A stretch of 64,000 nt of DNA from Paenibacillus hemerocallicola (GTDB lineage Bacteria > Bacillota > Bacilli > Paenibacillales > NBRC-103111): the NCBI RefSeq assembly GCF_006265175.1, contig NZ_VDCQ01000020.1, forward strand, positions 1 to 64,000, read 5' to 3'. A program made the position numbers and the translations under genes. Below are positions 27,312-34,969 of the stretch, piece by piece. Position 1 is the stretch's first letter. The number at the start of each line of letters is the position of its first letter. The notes under the pieces were generated by a model. It ran no database searches, was not told the origin of the DNA, and saw nothing but the letters and a program-made list of their open reading frames with translations.

Positions 27312-28283
27312 CGGATAAAGCGTCGATAACAGGGTACTGAAGCCGATTTGTCCGATCAAGTACGTGCCGAGCAAAATGAAGATAATAATCGGCTTGATCG
27401 GCCAACCGGTCCGCTGGCGTATTTGCAAGGTCAATCCGTATACGTTGGCGATATAGGTCGTGAATATTTCCCCGAAGATGACGCAAACGAACAATAGCTG
27501 CACGTTTTCACCGAGTCTGGCGATCAGCCGGCTCATCGGTATTTCGAACTGCGCGATGCCCGGCATCTGCGAGGCAAGCGCGAAGTGTCCCGCGACGAGC
27601 ATCGCCGCCACCAACGTCCCGCCGATCACGCCTCCCCGTATGATCGTCTTCCTGTCCGCAACGGAGGCGCCCAGCGGGACAAGTACGGCCTGGGCTGTAA
27701 CAAGGTTATAAGAAACGTATAGAAATGGTGCGGACCACAGACTCAGGGCCGAAACGTCGCTCGTCATGGTCAGCCAATTGTCCGCACCCGGAGTGCCGAT
27801 CGTGGATGTTACCACTAGCGCGCAGAACAGTATCATGAGGGGAACGACGACCGAATTGACCGCCACGATCGCCTGCAAGCCTTTGGCGATGACGAGGTAA
27901 GCGAAGACCAGCGTAATCAAGAGGCCGCTCTGATAAGACAAATTGAAATGCTCGTTAAATACGGAGCCTCCGCCGGCCAGCATTACCGTCGTAATGCCGA
28001 ACAGCATTACGAGCGTAAACAGGCTGAACCATTCCCCGACCTTCGGTCCGAACAAATGCTTGTTCAAATCTTCGTAGGAGGCTGCCCCCAGCGACCCGGC
28101 CAGCAGCATCATCCGCGTGCCGAGCCAGACGAACAGCAGACCGGCCAGCAGTATCGTTGCGGTAGCGCCCGCTCCGTACCGGGTAAAAAACTGCAATATT
28201 TCCTGCCCGGTCGCAAACCCGGCTCCTACTATCGTCCCCGCATACGTAAAGGCGATTTGCATGGCTCTGACCCATGACGCCAT
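27243..28283 (-). CDS. YkvI-family membrane transporter
   Basis: The 346-residue protein has about ten membrane helices in an APC/LeuT-like arrangement. The N-terminal FTYAGTIVGAGFATGQEILQFF is the first broken helix typical of amino acid-type secondary transporters, and the whole length fits YkvI of Bacillus, whose substrate is unknown. The start is ATG 28283 behind AAAGGAGGTG. The 3' end overlaps the convergent small membrane-protein gene by 69 bp, so the two transcripts would be antisense to each other there. Confidence 0.82.
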   Translation of the reverse strand: MASWVRAMQIAFTYAGTIVGAGFATGQEILQFFTRYGAGATATILLAGLLFVWLGTRMMLLAGSLGAASYEDLNKHLFGPKVGEWFSLFTLVMLFGITTVMLAGGGSVFNEHFNLSYQSGLLITLVFAYLVIAKGLQAIVAVNSVVVPLMILFCALVVTSTIGTPGADNWLTMTSDVSALSLWSAPFLYVSYNLVTAQAVLVPLGASVADRKTIIRGGVIGGTLVAAMLVAGHFALASQMPGIAQFEIPMSRLIARLGENVQLLFVCVIFGEIFTTYIANVYGLTLQIRQRTGWPIKPIIIFILLGTYLIGQIGFSTLLSTLYPLFGMLGLIWFVRMMMSRSRAAG

Positions 28284-28364
28284 TCGTATTCACCTCCTTT
28301 GTACAAACATGGTATAGTACAAGGGTATGTGATCCGACGATCCGTCATGACTATCGTCGCACGC

Positions 28365-28390
28365 AAAAAAACCTCTTCGGCAGAAGAGGT
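28365..28390 (-). terminator. Intrinsic terminator of the lipoprotein gene (minus strand)
   Basis: On the minus strand, ACCTCTTC pairs with GAAGAGGT around a 4-base loop, followed by seven T residues. It lies 180 bp beyond the stop of the 28570-29304 gene. The stretch in between has no recognisable gene. Confidence 0.8.
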
Positions 28391-28569
28391 TTCGAGGCAA
28401 CTTGCCGATCATATCGTTTCGGAATTTTTTCTCATCTTCGGAATACGTCGATAGACGTTTTTCTTATCGATAAAGCAAGTTACCTTCGCTATAGCGTAAA
28501 GCGGAGTGCGACTTTCTTTACCAAGAAAAGCTACATCTTACGCAGGGGCATTCGCCGTGGAGAAGCTTC

Positions 28570-29304
28570 TTATTTGCTGTCCGCGAACAATTTGATCGAT
28601 TGGATCGCTTCGGTTTTCGGATCGATATCGAGCTTCAAAATGGTGCCGTCCGCTTTATAATGGAGCGCATAGGTCGTGTTCGTATCCGGCTTGCCCAGCG
28701 CCGTCTCGGCGTCCTTGACCTTCTGTCCGAGGCGCAGGCCGCCCAGGCCCGCATTGACATCCTTGGACGTAATTTCGATGAACTCGACTTTGCCGGCCGT
28801 ATTGAAGCCGACGGCGAATCCTTCATATTCGAAAACGGTGAGGGGATCTTTCTCGTCGTCCATCTCGAATTCGGATACGGGCTCGTCGAACTTTTGCTTG
28901 ACGGCCGCTTTCGTATCGGTCAGGCGGATCCCCATCAGAGAAGGCTTTTTAACGTTATACCCCTCGATGGTTGCATTGCCCGTTTTGCTTTCGGGCGGTT
29001 TCGTATCCGACGAAGTCTCTACTTTTTTGTCCGTAGGGACGGTCGGCTGCGGATTAGGAGTCTCGGCCGGCTCTTGTTTGCGTGGCGGTTCTGTCGCGAC
29101 TTCCTTCGGTTCATGCACGGCCAGCGTAGACGAATTCGCCGTAAGCTGAGGAGGCGGCGCCGTTACTTGCCCGAAACGCGGAGCGGATACGGAAGGCGGC
29201 GAGGACGGTTCGTCCGCCGCAAGCTTCGTTGTATTGCATCCGGTGCACACGGCACCCAAGATTACGGCGGCTACCCAAAACCGGACGTCTGGACGAATGA
29301 TCAT
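28570..29304 (-). CDS. Probable lipoprotein with proline-rich linker and DUF4309-like domain
   Basis: The 244-residue product has a signal sequence (VRFWVAAVILGAVC) ending TGC, a weak lipobox because position -3 is Cys. A Pro/Glu/Thr-rich disordered linker (25-100) precedes a small alpha/beta domain (about 120-244). The domain's repeated pattern (MGIRLTDTKAAVKQKFDEP; GGLRLGQKVKDAETALGKPD) recalls DUF4309/SmpA-type folds of envelope lipoproteins. It is likely anchored on the outer membrane face. ATG 29304 follows AAAGGAAGATC. The family assignment is by eye and tentative. Confidence 0.6.
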   Translation of the reverse strand: MIIRPDVRFWVAAVILGAVCTGCNTTKLAADEPSSPPSVSAPRFGQVTAPPPQLTANSSTLAVHEPKEVATEPPRKQEPAETPNPQPTVPTDKKVETSSDTKPPESKTGNATIEGYNVKKPSLMGIRLTDTKAAVKQKFDEPVSEFEMDDEKDPLTVFEYEGFAVGFNTAGKVEFIEITSKDVNAGLGGLRLGQKVKDAETALGKPDTNTTYALHYKADGTILKLDIDPKTEAIQSIKLFADSK

Positions 29305-29621
29305 AATTGATCTTCCTTTCACCGTATCTAAACGGAAACAATACTGGGTGATGACCTGCGGCTTCCAATAGATATCGTTTATTATAGCCCGAATGGGACC
29401 GGTATTTCAAACGACTCCCATTATTACCCAAACGGATCGTCTAAGGTCCGTTCATTGATACTTATATTAACTAAGACGGATTTCAACAGCAAAAAGTTGC
29501 ACAAAAATAAAAAAAGATAGGATTTATTTTCCAATTATAATTTAACCGTTTGCCGGACTCTTGAATCACGCTTCCCCGATATGGTACGTTAGACCAAACT
29601 ATGTTAACGGAGGAACTATCA
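29305..29621. other. Intergenic region between the divergent lipoprotein and xpt genes
   Basis: 317 bp, AT-rich from 29440 to 29545, with an AAAAATAAAAAAAG tract near 29500 that may be an UP-like element or bent DNA in front of xpt. No purine-riboswitch core was found upstream of xpt, although one controls xpt in Bacillus subtilis. No gene seen. Confidence 0.5.
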
Positions 29622-30191
29622 ATGGACATCTTGAAGCAGCTTATTGCGCAGCACGGCATCGTCTTGTCAAACCAAACGCTTCAGCTGGACGCTCTGCTCA
29701 ATCATCAGGTCGATCCGAAGCTAATCATGGAGGTCGGCAAAGAATTTGCCAGACGTTTCCGCGAGCATAACATAACGAAGGTGCTGACGATCGAATCGTC
29801 CGGTATTACCGTCGCTTTCGCTACCGCACTGGAGCTCGGAGTTCCGCTCGTGTTCGCCCGCCGCAAAAAAACGTTGACGACCGACGGAGACGTCTGGTGC
29901 GAACGGGTGCCCTCTTTCACGAAAGGGATCGTAACGGACATTCTCGTCTCCAAAAGCGTGCTGAGCGCGACGGACCGCGTTCTGATGATCGACGATATTA
30001 TTGCCAACGGAGACGCCGCCCGAGGATTGATCCGCATTTTGGAGCGTGCGGGAGCGGAGCTGGCGGGAGTCGGCGTAGTCGTGGAGAAGAGTTTCCAGGC
30101 CGGCGCGCGTACGATACGGGAGCAAGGCTACCGCTTCGAATCGATTGTGCAAATCAAGTCGCTTGACAACGGCAAAGTCGAATTTGAATAA
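29622..30191 (+). CDS. xpt: Xanthine phosphoribosyltransferase
   Basis: The 189-residue type I phosphoribosyltransferase salvages xanthine to XMP using PRPP in the cytosol. The N-terminal part is Xpt-like (MDILKQLIAQHGIVLSNQTL). The PRPP loop is RVLMIDDIIANGDAARGL near residue 127, and the middle VTIESSG-type segment plus RRKKTLTT fit the family closely. RBS CGGAGGAACTATC. The B. subtilis xpt-pbuX operon has a permease next, which is absent here. No purine riboswitch was recognised upstream, so control may differ. Confidence 0.9.
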   Translation: MDILKQLIAQHGIVLSNQTLQLDALLNHQVDPKLIMEVGKEFARRFREHNITKVLTIESSGITVAFATALELGVPLVFARRKKTLTTDGDVWCERVPSFTKGIVTDILVSKSVLSATDRVLMIDDIIANGDAARGLIRILERAGAELAGVGVVVEKSFQAGARTIREQGYRFESIVQIKSLDNGKVEFE

Positions 30192-30269
30192 GCTGAGAGG
30201 AATTGGAGCCTTCCATCCTGACGATTTTTTCGATATAATGGATGAAGGTCGCTGGGAGGAGGTTACAAT

Positions 30270-30596
30270 ATGGGGAAAGAGCTAATGACAAGCGAGTTTT
30301 TGATGACCAAATTGTCGGAATCCAAAGTACATTTCGAACGTGCTCTTGACTGCAAACATACCGAGTTTGATGATCTGTACCCCTATATGATCGAGCATCC
30401 CCAGTTTTTCTGGTATAAACGTTATGTAGCTTGGTCTGAGCTGCTGACAATCGTCAAGCTTTGCATTGAGCTGGATGTCGATTGGAAGCCCGCTTTTTCC
30501 ACGGTACAGACGGAATATATCGAAAGACGCGTCATGTCGGGCAAAGTGCTGGACGAATGGTACGAGAAAAACGATTCGAAGGAGCACGTCGGTTAA
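30270..30596 (+). CDS. Conserved-looking hypothetical protein (108 residues)
   Basis: Small soluble, aromatic-rich helical protein (EFDDLYPYMIEHPQFFWYKRYVAW; IELDVDWKPAFSTVQTEYIERR) with no known motif. ATG 30270 follows GGGAGGAGG. A terminator lies just after the stop. No function inferred. Confidence 0.6.
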   Translation: MGKELMTSEFLMTKLSESKVHFERALDCKHTEFDDLYPYMIEHPQFFWYKRYVAWSELLTIVKLCIELDVDWKPAFSTVQTEYIERRVMSGKVLDEWYEKNDSKEHVG

Positions 30597-30624
30597 CACC
30601 GTCTAACTATAGCATTGTGCTTAA

Positions 30625-30655
30625 GACCCGGATGTATCGCATTGGGGTCTTTTTT
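30625..30655 (+). terminator. Intrinsic terminator
   Basis: AAGACCC pairs with GGGTCTT around an 18-base loop, followed by T7. Confidence 0.75.
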
Positions 30656-30699
30656 TCTAGAACGGGAAATCGGGCGAAACGCGACAGGAGGGTATCGGC

Positions 30700-30915
30700 T
30701 TGATAACGGACGAGCAACTGGATGCTTACCGCATCGAAGGTATCAAAGTCCGCATCGTTCGGGACGCGGATCCGGCCAATGACGTCCGCGGAATTGTCGT
30801 CGCTTGGGACGACGAGTCCATCATCGTACGGAGGCCGAACCGGAAAGTAGTCAAGCTGTCCCGCGACTATTTGGTGCAGCCGGCCAGCGAGAAACGGCCG
30901 GATACGATTTTGTAG
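30700..30915 (+). CDS. Small hypothetical protein, SH3/KOW-like (71 residues)
   Basis: Starts at TTG 30700, seven bases after GGAGGG. The 71 residues are mostly beta-strand type (GIKVRIVRDADPANDVRGIVVAWDDESIIVRRPNRKVVKL), suggesting a small barrel, perhaps nucleic-acid binding. It lies 15 bp upstream of cbiZ, so they are probably co-transcribed. No family recognised. Confidence 0.6.
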   Translation: MITDEQLDAYRIEGIKVRIVRDADPANDVRGIVVAWDDESIIVRRPNRKVVKLSRDYLVQPASEKRPDTIL

Positions 30916-30930
30916 GGGAGCGCACGAAAT

Positions 30931-31620
30931 ATGGATATCGGCCCGGGGCCAGTTCCCGGCATACGTTGCAGCAAGGTACATACGATGAATGCGGACTATA
31001 TCGCGATAAAAGCGGAAGATTGGTTGCAGACGTTGAATTCCTCGATATGGGGAGGCGGTTTCGGGAAAGCGCGGCACCTGGTCAACCGTCAAGTGCCGAA
31101 GTCGTATATGTGCGACGATCCGGAAGTCGAAATGGAAAGCTTCCTGCGATCGAACGGATTCGATCCCGGGTCGGCTGTGGCGATGCTGACGGCAGCACGC
31201 GTAGAGGATGCTGGAGAAAGCCATGGGCGTGTCGGCCGTTTGCATGTGTCCGCGTGGGTCACAGCCGGGCTCGGCAATACGGTTCGGGCAGGCACGACGG
31301 AAGGAACGGACCGGCTGTATCCGGGTACGATCAACAGTATAGTCGTCATAGACGGACGTTTGACGCAGGCGGCCATGGTTAACGCCGTTATTACCGCGAC
31401 CGAGGCTAAGGCGGCGGCTCTTCAGGATCTTGGCGTAAAGGCGAGAAACAGTCAGCTGCTTGCCACGGGTACTTCGACGGATGCGGTGCTGATCGCCGCG
31501 ACGGGACGGGGCGACCCGTTCCGTTATGCCGGTACGGCGACGACGGTCGGCTACTGGATCGGTAAAACCGTGTACGAGGCCACCGTCCGTTCGGCGAAGG
31601 CATATGCGGCTCGGACTTAG
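30931..31620 (+). CDS. cbiZ: Adenosylcobinamide amidohydrolase
   Basis: The 229-residue protein matches CbiZ, which hydrolyses the aminopropanol side chain of adenosylcobinamide to adenosylcobyric acid for cobamide salvage and remodelling. Family features: SSIWGGGF near residue 35, AWVTAGLGNTVRAG near 110, GTINSIVVIDGRLT, and the C-terminal ATGTSTDAVLIAAT with TTVGYWIG. The enzyme is cytosolic. No other cobalamin genes are in the window, so it would serve scavenging. Last core gene before the tRNA/mobile-element junction. Confidence 0.85.
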   Translation: MDIGPGPVPGIRCSKVHTMNADYIAIKAEDWLQTLNSSIWGGGFGKARHLVNRQVPKSYMCDDPEVEMESFLRSNGFDPGSAVAMLTAARVEDAGESHGRVGRLHVSAWVTAGLGNTVRAGTTEGTDRLYPGTINSIVVIDGRLTQAAMVNAVITATEAKAAALQDLGVKARNSQLLATGTSTDAVLIAATGRGDPFRYAGTATTVGYWIGKTVYEATVRSAKAYAART

Positions 31621-31685
31621 GGATCTGGCAGGGCCAAGGAATAGCAGCTGGCCGACGCTCTTGGACGTTGCTGCAAAGGTTTTGC

Positions 31686-31715
31686 TTGACTGTTGGGACA
31701 AGCCCGTGCTATTAT
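31686..31715 (+). promoter_or_regulatory. Candidate sigma-A promoter for the tRNA-Leu locus
   Basis: TTGACT at 31686-31691 and TATTAT at 31710-31715 are separated by 18 bp. They lie about 40 bp upstream of the truncated tRNA copy and point toward it and the intact tRNA. Confidence 0.55.
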
Positions 31716-31750
31716 AAATTTCGTTGACGCCATCGAGCGGCAACCAATCG

Positions 31751-31948
31751 ATTTGCGGTCGTGGCGGAATTGGCAGACGCGCTAGATTCAGGTACTTGTG
31801 CGTGAGCCGCTTGTATTTCTCCGAAATGCCCGTCGTTACGCGGTTTTATCAGCTTTACACTCTTAAGTTCTCTCCTGTAGTTCTCTCTTTTATCTGAGGC
31901 GCAGGCTGAGGCGAAAATTTGCGGTCGTGGCGGAATTGGCAGACGCGC
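31751..31948 (+). repeat. 32-bp perfect direct repeat spanning the tRNA-Leu 5' halves
   Basis: Bases 31751-31782 and 31917-31948 are identical and include four bases of 5' flank, so the duplication extends beyond the tRNA body. The 134 bp between the two copies holds no gene that I can recognise. Confidence 0.85.
31755..31804 (+). pseudogene. Truncated tRNA-Leu remnant (5' half)
   Basis: Bases 31755-31782 are identical to the first 28 bases of the intact tRNA-Leu at 31921 (acceptor 5' arm and D-arm). The anticodon region follows (GATTCAGGTACTTG) but its 3' stem no longer pairs, and the variable loop, T-arm and acceptor 3' arm are missing. Not a functional tRNA. Confidence 0.7.
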
Positions 31949-32008
31949 ACGGTTCAGGTCCGTGTGGGCTAATCACCCGTGGAGGTTCGAGTCCTCTCGA
32001 CCGCACCA
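31921..32008 (+). tRNA. tRNA-Leu (anticodon CAG), CCA encoded
   Basis: The acceptor arm GCGGTCG (31921-31927) pairs with CGACCGC (31998-32004), followed by A and CCA. The D-arm contains TGGCGGAATTGGCAGACGC. Anticodon stem CACGG/CCGTG encloses loop TTCAGGT, giving anticodon CAG. A long class II variable arm (GGGCTAATCACCC) and a GGAGG-TTCGAGT-CCTCT T-arm follow. The integrase gene ends 44 bp downstream, so the 3' end is the likely integration site. Confidence 0.95.
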
Positions 32009-32010
32009 CC
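31983..32010 (+). other. Candidate left attachment site (attL) at the 3' end of tRNA-Leu
   Basis: Tyrosine integrases of ICEs commonly recombine in the T-arm/acceptor 3' end and restore the tRNA. Here the element's int gene lies immediately beyond, pointing back to the tRNA. No second copy of this string was seen in the window, so attR should lie past the right edge. The exact core cannot be fixed from one end. Confidence 0.45.
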
Positions 32011-32051
32011 TTAAATTTCTAAGATCTTGAATTCGTCTCTTTAGATGATGT

Positions 32052-33278
32052 TCAAGATCTTTTTTGCATGCCGGGAATTTGCAACGTGTTGCTAATGACC
32101 TGTGCCGACGACATTTTGGAGCTGTAGTCCAGATGAGCATAGATGTTTGCTGTTGTGGAGTAATGACTATGCCCCAACCATTCTTGAATTTCTTTCATCC
32201 CCACACCGTTTGCCAGCAGAAGGCTGGCGCAACTATGTCGAAGATCATGAAATCGAATTCTTCGCATGTCATACTTCTCCAGAACAATCGGGAAGTGTTG
32301 CGTAATATACCCCGGTTTGATTCGCTCCCCCAACTTGTTCACATAGATGTAATCTGCGTATTCATCGGAATATGATTTTTTGTAGAGCAGCTTATTTCTC
32401 TGTTGTTCCTCCAGCAGTCGCAGAAGCAGTTCCTGAAATGCCGGAACGAGAGGGAGCGTACGGTGACTGGATTTATTCTTTGCTCGGTCCTTGACCACCG
32501 TGATTAGTTTGCCTTCGTAGGATACAGGAATGACCGTGTGCTGGATCGTAAGGGTCTGATTCTGAAAATTGATCGCCTGCCACTTGAGTCCGACGATTTC
32601 ACCGCGCCTCAACCCGTAGAAAGCGGCCAGCAGAACGGCGAGCTCGATGGGATCGCCTTTTACTGCTTCGAATAACTCATGGAGTTCCTGATCCCGATAG
32701 AAGCTTCCAGTGAAGTGGCTCTTTTTGGGCCGCTCGACTTTATCAGCCGGATTGGTTAAGATCATGTCCATTTTAAGCGCGTGTTGCAGCGCCTGACGGA
32801 TATAAGCATGGAAGTGCTGGACGGTGCTTGTTGAGAGCTTGAATTCCTTTAGCACGTACTGGTAGAAGTCGTGCAGATGCTTTGGCTGAATCTCCAGTAG
32901 TCGTAAGCCCTTTTCTCGGAAGTAAGGAACAATGCGACCATTAACTCCAAAGGTGTAAGCGGCATGAGTCGTGACTTCGACACGATGCTTCATCATTTCC
33001 AACCAGTGCTCCATAAAGTCGGCGAAAAGAATACCGGCTGGACTATACTCGGCTGGTGCTGTTTTTTCCTCAGTGACTGTTGTTTCATAGCCAGCGGATT
33101 CTGAAGGAGATTCAAAACTCTTCCGTGCGTCTTGCAGCATTGCTTCCGCTTTCTTCTTATTCCCTTTGGTTGGCAGCCCTGTTGCAATCCACTTGGTTTT
33201 TCGCTTGCCGGCCTCATCCTTGTAATTCAATACAATATAATAATTTCCTTTCTTTTCTTGCAGGTGGCCTGCTACCAT
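32052..33278 (-). CDS. int: Tyrosine site-specific integrase
   Basis: The 408-residue recombinase catalyses integration and excision of the element. It has an N-terminal arm-binding AP2-like domain (GNYYIVLNYKDEAGKRKTKWIATGLPTKGNKKKAE), a core-binding SAM-like domain (about 80-190), and a C-terminal catalytic domain. Catalytic residues are seen in YGLRRGEIVGLKW (first Arg), HDLRHSCASLL (His-x2-Arg), WLGHSHYSTT, and YAHLD (nucleophile Tyr). The layout is that of Tn916-type Int. ATG 33278 fits the start of the AP2-like domain and follows a GGAGG (33290-33294). Transcribed toward the tRNA. Confidence 0.92.
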   Translation of the reverse strand: MVAGHLQEKKGNYYIVLNYKDEAGKRKTKWIATGLPTKGNKKKAEAMLQDARKSFESPSESAGYETTVTEEKTAPAEYSPAGILFADFMEHWLEMMKHRVEVTTHAAYTFGVNGRIVPYFREKGLRLLEIQPKHLHDFYQYVLKEFKLSTSTVQHFHAYIRQALQHALKMDMILTNPADKVERPKKSHFTGSFYRDQELHELFEAVKGDPIELAVLLAAFYGLRRGEIVGLKWQAINFQNQTLTIQHTVIPVSYEGKLITVVKDRAKNKSSHRTLPLVPAFQELLLRLLEEQQRNKLLYKKSYSDEYADYIYVNKLGERIKPGYITQHFPIVLEKYDMRRIRFHDLRHSCASLLLANGVGMKEIQEWLGHSHYSTTANIYAHLDYSSKMSSAQVISNTLQIPGMQKRS

Positions 33279-33362
33279 TTCATATCCCTCCAGGATAGCA
33301 GCCCCGGCAACCTACCATCGACGCTTTAATTATAACAGGAAATGAAAAGATTTTTCAATGCT

Positions 33363-33617
33363 TTAAAGCGTCGAAGTGTTTGCTGGGGTAATGATTTCCC
33401 GTAAATAATTTATGATGCTCAGTTTCGGAATTCTGTAAAACCGACCGATGCGAAAATGAGTGATACGCCCTGATTGGAGTAATTTGCGGCCCGTTTTGGT
33501 ACTGATGCCTCCTAGCATCATACACATTTGCTCGACCGTCACGACATCTGGCATGGACTGAAAAAGGAGAAGATACGGATCGGATTCTAAAATGGATTGA
33601 TTCTCCTCATGTGACAT
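33363..33617 (-). CDS. xis: Excisionase-like helix-turn-helix protein
   Basis: The 84-residue protein has a winged-helix/MerR-type excisionase fold: VTVEQMCMMLGGISTKTGRKLLQSGRITHFRIGRFYRIPKLSIINYL, the pattern of helix-turn-helix excisionase-family DNA-binding proteins. It lies directly upstream of int on the same strand, as in Tn916-type elements, and would direct excision. ATG 33617 follows AAGGAGAACC. Confidence 0.75.
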   Translation of the reverse strand: MSHEENQSILESDPYLLLFQSMPDVVTVEQMCMMLGGISTKTGRKLLQSGRITHFRIGRFYRIPKLSIINYLREIITPANTSTL

Positions 33618-33734
33618 GAAGGTTCTCCTTAACTGATTAATTCAAGTTTTTCACGCAAATTGGAGTAAGCCATATATATGCCTTCATTATCCTGTTCATT
33701 TTTTGGGTGAAATCGGGTAATCAAGAGAAAAAAT

Positions 33735-33769
33735 CGAAAGACCACCTTCAGAATGAAGGTGGTCTTTCG
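33735..33769 (-). terminator. Perfect 15-bp inverted repeat with T-run on the minus strand
   Basis: CGAAAGACCACCTTC and GAAGGTGGTCTTTCG flank a 5-base loop. On the minus strand a TTTTTT run follows, so it would stop leftward transcription from the cargo entering xis/int. The rest of 33618-33949 has no gene that I can recognise. Confidence 0.7.
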
Positions 33770-33949
33770 TAATACACCGTATTATGCGAACCATTTTTTG
33801 ACCCTTCAGAAATGCCGGAATCCCTTGCCCCGTAAGATTTCTCCCCTTTTCCCTACTTAGCTTTTGTTGCTTTGCCTTCGCATAACTTGAATTTTCTCAG
33901 CTAAGATATACGAATCAGGTGCTGAAAAGATAAGCGAATGCTCACTTGA

Positions 33950-34144
33950 ACAGTTTCCATACGGCTTGAGAAGCATGCCGAGGTTGAGCAGAATGTCGAC
34001 ATTGAGTTCGGTTCTTTTGTCGAAGTAGATATGGAAAGAAGGAAAAATCCCGAGCTTTGCCGAATATTAGAACCTGTAAATTGGAATATATTATTGAAGG
34101 TTTATCTTGAGAAGGGCATACAGAATGAGGATTCTTGTGGTTAA
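33950..34144 (+). pseudogene. Possible 3' gene fragment upstream of hamA
   Basis: A 64-codon open frame between two stops (VSIRLEKHAEVEQNVDIEFG..., ending KVYLEKGIQNEDSCG) has protein-like composition but no start codon with an RBS near its left end. It may be the remnant of a gene cut by cassette exchange. No family recognised. Confidence 0.25.
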
Positions 34145-34165
34145 TCACGAACCACTGATAGGGAG

Positions 34166-34969
34166 ATGACGGGAGTCATGCCAATCATAAATAAACATCT
34201 ATCTGAAAACCATCCATTTTCCATATCACTCACATGTTCTGATGAAAACGCTACTAACGATGTTCCTCATAGATGTTTAATAGAAAATGGGCACCATGAT
34301 GTTTTTCTTGACCACATGACAATAGCATTACAAAATCATCACATTAGTCCTGAGGCTCTGGAACGCCGTAGAGATTTAATTGAGTCTTTACGGATAATTG
34401 GTGCGCCAATGCCTCTGTCTCCACATCCACGGAATCTTTCAACCCAGAAAGGAAATTTTGCTGAAGTTTTTCTAGCAGAGTATTTATGTGAGACGACTGA
34501 GGCTGAACTCCCTATTTATAGATTAAGATACAATCCAAATGTAGAGCAATCAATGAAAGGCGACGATGTTTTGCTTTTTGATTTGGATTCTGATCCGGTA
34601 CGTATTATTGTTGGAGAATCAAAGTTCAGAGGAGTTCCAGATAAGCAAGCTGTAGTAGATATAGTTGACGGGCTTGTACGTTCAAACAAAGCAGGGTTAC
34701 CTATTTCATTAATGTTTGTTGCTGAGCGTTTGTTCGAAGCTGGTAATTCTGAGTTGGCAAAGAAGGTTCAGAATTGCGCTATATTATTTGTAACAAATCA
34801 ACTGCAAATAGATTATGTTGGTCTTCTGATGAGCAATCACAATACGAGAAGAATTGTTAATACCCATGCCTCGAGTGAGCTCCATAATTTATTGATGATA
34901 TCGTTAAATTTTGAATCACCAGAGACGATTGTGCAACAAGCATTTGCACGATTGGAGAGTAATGTATGA
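34166..34969 (+). CDS. hamA: HamA-like nuclease subunit of a Hachiman anti-phage defence system (DUF1837)
   Basis: The 267-residue protein fits the DUF1837/HamA family, a PD-(D/E)xK-type nuclease that partners a helicase and degrades DNA on phage attack. Visible features are RGNFAEVFLAEYL-type block (KGNFAEVFLAEYL near residue 92), then the split catalytic signature QSMKGDDVLLFD (near 131) and IIVGESKFRG (near 148), giving a D...ExK arrangement. ATG 34166 has no spacing from GGGAG, so ATG 34178 is a credible alternative start. The stop overlaps the helicase start (ATGA), matching the HamA-HamB operon. The gene is clearly more AT-rich than the element backbone. Confidence 0.8.
   Translation: MTGVMPIINKHLSENHPFSISLTCSDENATNDVPHRCLIENGHHDVFLDHMTIALQNHHISPEALERRRDLIESLRIIGAPMPLSPHPRNLSTQKGNFAEVFLAEYLCETTEAELPIYRLRYNPNVEQSMKGDDVLLFDLDSDPVRIIVGESKFRGVPDKQAVVDIVDGLVRSNKAGLPISLMFVAERLFEAGNSELAKKVQNCAILFVTNQLQIDYVGLLMSNHNTRRIVNTHASSELHNLLMISLNFESPETIVQQAFARLESNV

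Noticed and set aside
29430-29621. Purine riboswitch upstream of xpt
   Set aside because: Looked for the conserved aptamer core and P1-P3 arrangement; nothing matching was seen by eye.
31755-31804. A second functional tRNA-Leu
   Set aside because: Anticodon stem does not pair and the variable, T and acceptor 3' arms are missing.
33942-34148. 68-codon minus-strand ORF upstream of hamA
   Set aside because: No RBS, no recognisable family, and it lies opposite a more protein-like plus-strand fragment.
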